From positions 134,555 through 198,554 of the forward strand of contig KB311873.1 in assembly GCA_000328365.1 (NCBI GenBank): a stretch of 64,000 bases of DNA. Direction: 5' to 3'. This document shows positions 60,145-64,000 of this stretch, piece after piece. This stretch comes from Capitella teleta (taxonomy: Eukaryota; Annelida; Polychaeta; Capitellidae). Numbering within the stretch: position 1 is the first letter of the stretch; each line of letters opens with the position of its first letter. The notes under the pieces are model-generated. The model saw only the letters and a list, made by a program, of their open reading frames with translations, made no database searches and was not told the origin of the DNA. The translations under genes and the position numbers were made by a program.

Positions 60145-63100
60145 GGTATTCCACACACAATCAACCATATTAATCATCATTTGCACAGCTCAATTAGTTC
60201 AACTGCGGACAAATGGTACAATCATGCAATTACAATGTATGAAGTATATAATCGTTCACAATTATTATTCCGTATCAATCTATTGATGGTATTTGCAAGA
60301 TACTAGTTATTCTAGCTAATACATTTGGCTGCAATTCTGTAGTACTTCAGAACTTCAGATTTAGATTAGCGTATTTTCAATATTCGGGACTTAATTTCCG
60401 CAAATTCAAAGTGCCAAAGTTATACGAGCAGCAAACGGCGTTGTTCCAATTCCCCTTCTGCGTTCTCAAGCGACTGATAAAGTGATAAAGTGATAAAGAA
60501 GGAGACAGAGATTGAGGGACGGGGTGTGGGGTTGTTATTGGGACACAGCGAAGGGGAGGGGGAGGGGGTGACAAAGGTCCTTGCCAAGGACGATTGATTA
60601 ATCAAGCTGGTTCTATCCGTGCCCTCGATAAGGACACGGCCACAAACCAGGGCGACAAGCCAGATTCGGCATTTTTCCTTTTTTTTTTTTTTTTTTTTTT
60701 TGCATTTGGATCAATTCTGAGAGGCCATCTGCTGGATGAGTCTGCATCATTCAAAGAACTGCCATGCGCGTAATATATCTTATAATCATGCCTTTGAGAG
60801 CACCAGCGATAAAACAAGAATGCGCGAGTACAGAGAGGTCGTGCCACCAGCATGTTCCAGCGACCGCTTGTGCTGCATGGTCATGTACCAAAGCTGCAGG
60901 GTTTATCCCAGTTAGCCTAATAAAGAAAAAACATTTGAAATGCGTGCACTGGAATATTATTCATATAAAGATGTGAATTCATTCAGTTTGCTTTATTGTC
61001 GAATTATTGAGGTTTACTCTTACATAGATAAAATTGGAGCATTTTGTGCGACCGTTTGGTTTTTTGGTCGTTATCTCACATCTGAATCGATAATATGAAA
61101 TTTCTGGATAGGACAATATTTTTTTCTCCTCCTCTAAGGGCAAGAGAAAAAAAAATCCGAGCTGGGCGTGCGATGAAAATGCAAAAATCGATGCAGGCTG
61201 CGCGTGCCTCATTTGCATATGAAAGGGTGATGGCTCGACAGCTGAACGAGGGAAATAGTGGCATTCGTATGGGACAATAGGCCACCATGCACATGAACGA
61301 TTACTATGGCCATTGCTATGCACCGAGAAATAGTCATACATTATGTATGTGTGTATGTGTGTATGCATATACATTCAGATTGCAAAGGGGCATTACTATT
61401 TTGTCCATTTAGGGCACCCCAAAAAAAAAAAAAAAAAATATTGCACTACGGGTGGCCGATGTGTTTGTTCACACTCAATTAATTATTGGAAACCCGTTAG
61501 GTTCGGTGACATTTACATGTTATGCTTGCCTATTATAATATAATTTTATCGTAGTCGACCCCCATATACTTTTTTTTCTTCTTCCACGATTCCATCCAAA
61601 TTCACTCGACTTTAACCTCGAGGCTCGAACTCAGCTTACATGATTGATGCAGACTGTGCATTAATCATGCCTTTCATTCCATTCAAGAACCACCGCAAAG
61701 TGCTAAAATTCTTACGAAACACTTACATACGATGTACGTGGATAAAAACACAATAAAATCCGACATTATCCAACAGGTTTTTAAATCTTTGAACGGGTCT
61801 TCATTCGTGACTATTGTTATTTATTTATTACGAGGAAGTATTACCGAGACGCCCGCATTTTGGCAAAAGAGGCATTCCAGAAAGGCTTAATCGGTAAAGA
61901 TAGGTAACCCTGACCTGAACCCTAACCTAGCCTTTACCCTAACCCTACAATAACTAAAGTTATGGGTGCGAGCAGTTCTTATAGTCATTGTCCACAATAC
62001 CGGTCTTTAAAATGTAGATGATTCACGCACGCAATGTTCGCAACCCAAGTAAATAATAATATTTACATGTAATAGTAAATATGACTCGTGTTGTGCTATG
62101 AACTATTACACTGCAGCTATGGCCGATGGATTATCAGCAGTCAATCCTATTTCCTGGCGATAAGGTCACAGATTACGCAATCAAAGATCCAATGAGCTTC
62201 TAGGAAGCCTGGAATATTACGTAAAACACGAACTCTTCGGTCATATATGGGATCAAACAAACAAATTACACGAGATCATCCGTATTGATTTCAATATTGG
62301 GATCGATCAAGTGCAATATAGTAACAGAATGAATAACGATGTGCCCGATTATTTCCAGCATTTCTAGCATCTGTAACATTCGTGAATATTATCTATTTAT
62401 GAATGCAAGCAAATACTAAATATTGTACTATATTCAACTTCTCTCTCCCACGTTACCAGGCGCTATATGTATGATTTTATATCCGCATGGATATTCACCT
62501 GAAGTGTCAACATGCCCAGTAACCGGAAGTCAAAAGTCCCGTATGTATACATACCCGTTTACCAGGAGGTAACTAGATCTCTCCCTGATCCAGACCATTC
62601 GTAGGGTTACCCGCTTTACCGGTATGTATGTATATCTATGCCTATGGAACTCCCGATTGCCGGGTAAGCAGAGAGTCCTCCCGAGCTGGATGCGAAGGCA
62701 TCACATGATTCATATCCTTCGATTACATTTTAATGGTCGTGAATTCCATTCAAGTTGACATTGTTTTGATTGCATAACATGGACACACGCCACTTAGACA
62801 CAGATTGCACAAGTAGATCTACAGCGCAATGTGCTATAACCACCTCTAAGTAATCTTTATAGCACAGCATTCCGTTGGCTCCCTCAACGGTATCTCACAC
62901 TCACAGTGACTCACTGAACAGACCACTAGACAACTACTTGGAAGTGTGTTCCGAGAACTGCGGGCGTTTCTTTTTCCTGGAATGAGTACACATTTGACGG
63001 TGCATCCCGTATGTACAGGCAACGCCTTCGAAACTATAAACAGCAATCCAAGAAATACGCTTAGCCCAATCGTTCGCCTAATACACGTGCGGTCGTGCAG

Positions 63101-63584
63101 ATATATATACACACATACATGTAAAGATGTATACTAATGCAGAATGTATAGCCGGAGTAGCACTATGAGTGTTTACTAGCAACATATTGCATGCATGTTG
63201 TCCAATGACACAGTCTACTTATGTCTAAGCCCCATTATGCAGCACTGTGTACATTGAGAGCTCGTTCAATTCGTCGAATGAACCGCGAGATTCGAACAAA
63301 AGCTTCGTCTGCAATGAGCGTTCTCTATCGGTTTATTCCCCCAACGAATACAGCGAGATGCACCCGAATTAAGCAATAACAGCAATGGTGGAGACAAATA
63401 TAACGACAATAATATTTCCCCTCGCAACCGAATTGCGTTATAACAATCATTATTGTACCAGGAAAACTAGCTCCCTTAAAACAACAACAACGCACGATGA
63501 GAAACATCGAATTCACTCACTTGGCCTTGATGATGCGGCAGCTGAGACGCTTTGTCAAGATGTCAATTCCGTTCGCATTTCTAG

Positions 63585-63820
63585 GAATATCGTGAAGAAT
63601 CTCGCTTCCAAGCGTTCGTTATCCAAGCAGCGACCACTCTCAAAGGCACAATTTGTAAGTAGGAGCTAATTATGACAATAGTCTTATTCTTCTAAAACAC
63701 GTTTCCATTGTCTTTTCCACTTGGGACGCTGACCCGCTTTCAGGCGTTCGATCTCGCATGCAGAGCAAAATCGGCAATCGAGCAGCAGAAGCGGCAGCCA
63801 GCGTCCAGCGAGGCTGAGGG
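63585..63820 (+). CDS. Possible two exons of a gene running off the right edge
   Basis: Exon 63585-63654 lies between TTTCTAG and GTAAGT and reads N-I-V-K-N-L-A-S-K-R-S-L-S-K-Q-R. A second exon opens after TTTCAG at 63744 in the same phase and reads A-F-D-L-A-C-R-A-K-S-A-I-E-Q-Q-K-R-Q. The splice signals are good and the composition protein-like, but there is no homology and the end of the second exon is unclear. Chance open frame in GC-rich promoter DNA is a real alternative. Confidence 0.3.
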
Positions 63821-63940
63821 CGGACGATCTCTGGGCTCGGATCTGGCGAAGCAGGGCGCTGTTATTGGTCTGCGGCCGTTGCTGCTACCGCTGCCGCGCG
63901 CATTGTCTTCGATTTTCAGGGCTAAAAATAGGTCAACCCC

Positions 63941-63955
63941 GTTGCTAGGGGCAAC
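63941..63955. promoter_or_regulatory. RFX-type X-box
   Basis: GTTGCTAGGGGCAAC: two half sites GTTGC(C/T) and GGCAAC with a 3-base spacer, close to the RFX factor consensus. An inverted CCAAT box (ATTGG) lies about 75 bases to the left in GC-rich sequence, as in a promoter. Confidence 0.45.
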
Positions 63956-64000
63956 GCCTTCATGCGCGCTACGTTGAGGGTGCGCGCATAATGATAGGCT

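Larger units (their letters stand above)
58537..63584. other. Gene-poor interval with simple repeats
   Basis: No exon I can support. Visible content is a C17 run at 58872, a (CA)n microsatellite at 60086, a T run near 60680, TGTATG repeats near 61341 and a short degenerate CCCTAA-like patch near 61905-61948. Upstream exons of the Cys-rich gene may lie here unseen. Confidence 0.45.

Noticed and set aside
61905-61948. Degenerate CCCTAA-like patch suggesting interstitial telomere repeat
   Set aside because: Only two or three imperfect units; too short to separate from chance.
63500-63600. Minus-strand exon ending C-R-I-I-K-A-K before GTGAGT
   Set aside because: It ends in phase 2, which does not fit the phase-0 entry of the Cys-rich gene exon at 58536, and it conflicts with the plus-strand reading.
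1-64000. CRISPR arrays, operons, rRNA genes
   Set aside because: None seen; exon-intron structure is eukaryotic throughout.

Overview
The window reads as nuclear DNA of an invertebrate animal, most likely a deuterostome and perhaps an echinoderm. The genes have many short exons with GT..AG introns, their proteins align closely with human families, and Tc1, pogo, hAT, CR1/L2, RTE and Ty3/gypsy relics are frequent. The species assignment is inference. There is one 50-N assembly gap at 46983-47032.

Layout from left to right. Bases 1-3259 hold no gene, only a small LINE relic. ZRANB2 (+, 3260-5140) is tail-to-tail with LRRC42 (-, 6187-7667), and a Tc1 relic follows at about 8.5-9.0 kb. EFCAB14 (-, 10370-14705) has a second, phase-compatible pair of 5' exons at 16510-16652 and 20444-20580, so its locus reaches 20.6 kb. 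Its long alternative intron carries a pogo-type MITE and a 540-bp tandem duplication with a tRNA-like core. From about 21 to 26.7 kb lies a transposon graveyard of several LINE pieces, a MADF-like fragment and a fossil gypsy element. Bases 27-31.9 kb show no gene. A complete protein 4.1 gene (EPB41 family, +, 31891-46039) follows, with a long GC-richer first intron and an unusual exon encoding five 30-residue repeats. After the gap come a hAT-type element with a SINE nested in it, then a complete SPO11 gene (+, 49700-55850) with a truncated RTE LINE in one intron. Convergent with SPO11 is an unrecognised small gene (-, 56853-58536) with two alternative Cys-rich last exons. Bases 58.6-63.5 kb are mostly simple repeats. 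Two possible exons and an RFX-type X-box lie at the right edge.

The host genes are functionally unrelated: splicing, an LRR protein, a membrane EF-hand protein, a membrane-cytoskeleton linker and the meiotic break enzyme. Their linkage is still informative. Human ZRANB2, LRRC42, EFCAB14 and EPB41 are all on 1p, and EPB41L1 and SPO11 share 20q, so this looks like a piece of an old animal linkage group.

The most interesting signals are (1) twin 5' modules of EFCAB14 giving two different cytoplasmic tails and membrane segments; (2) the 30-aa G-x-x-x-G-P-D-G-R-P repeat exon inside protein 4.1; and (3) duplicated alternative terminal exons in the unknown Cys-rich gene. Exon borders were placed by eye from splice signals, reading phase and remembered family sequences; no search was run.
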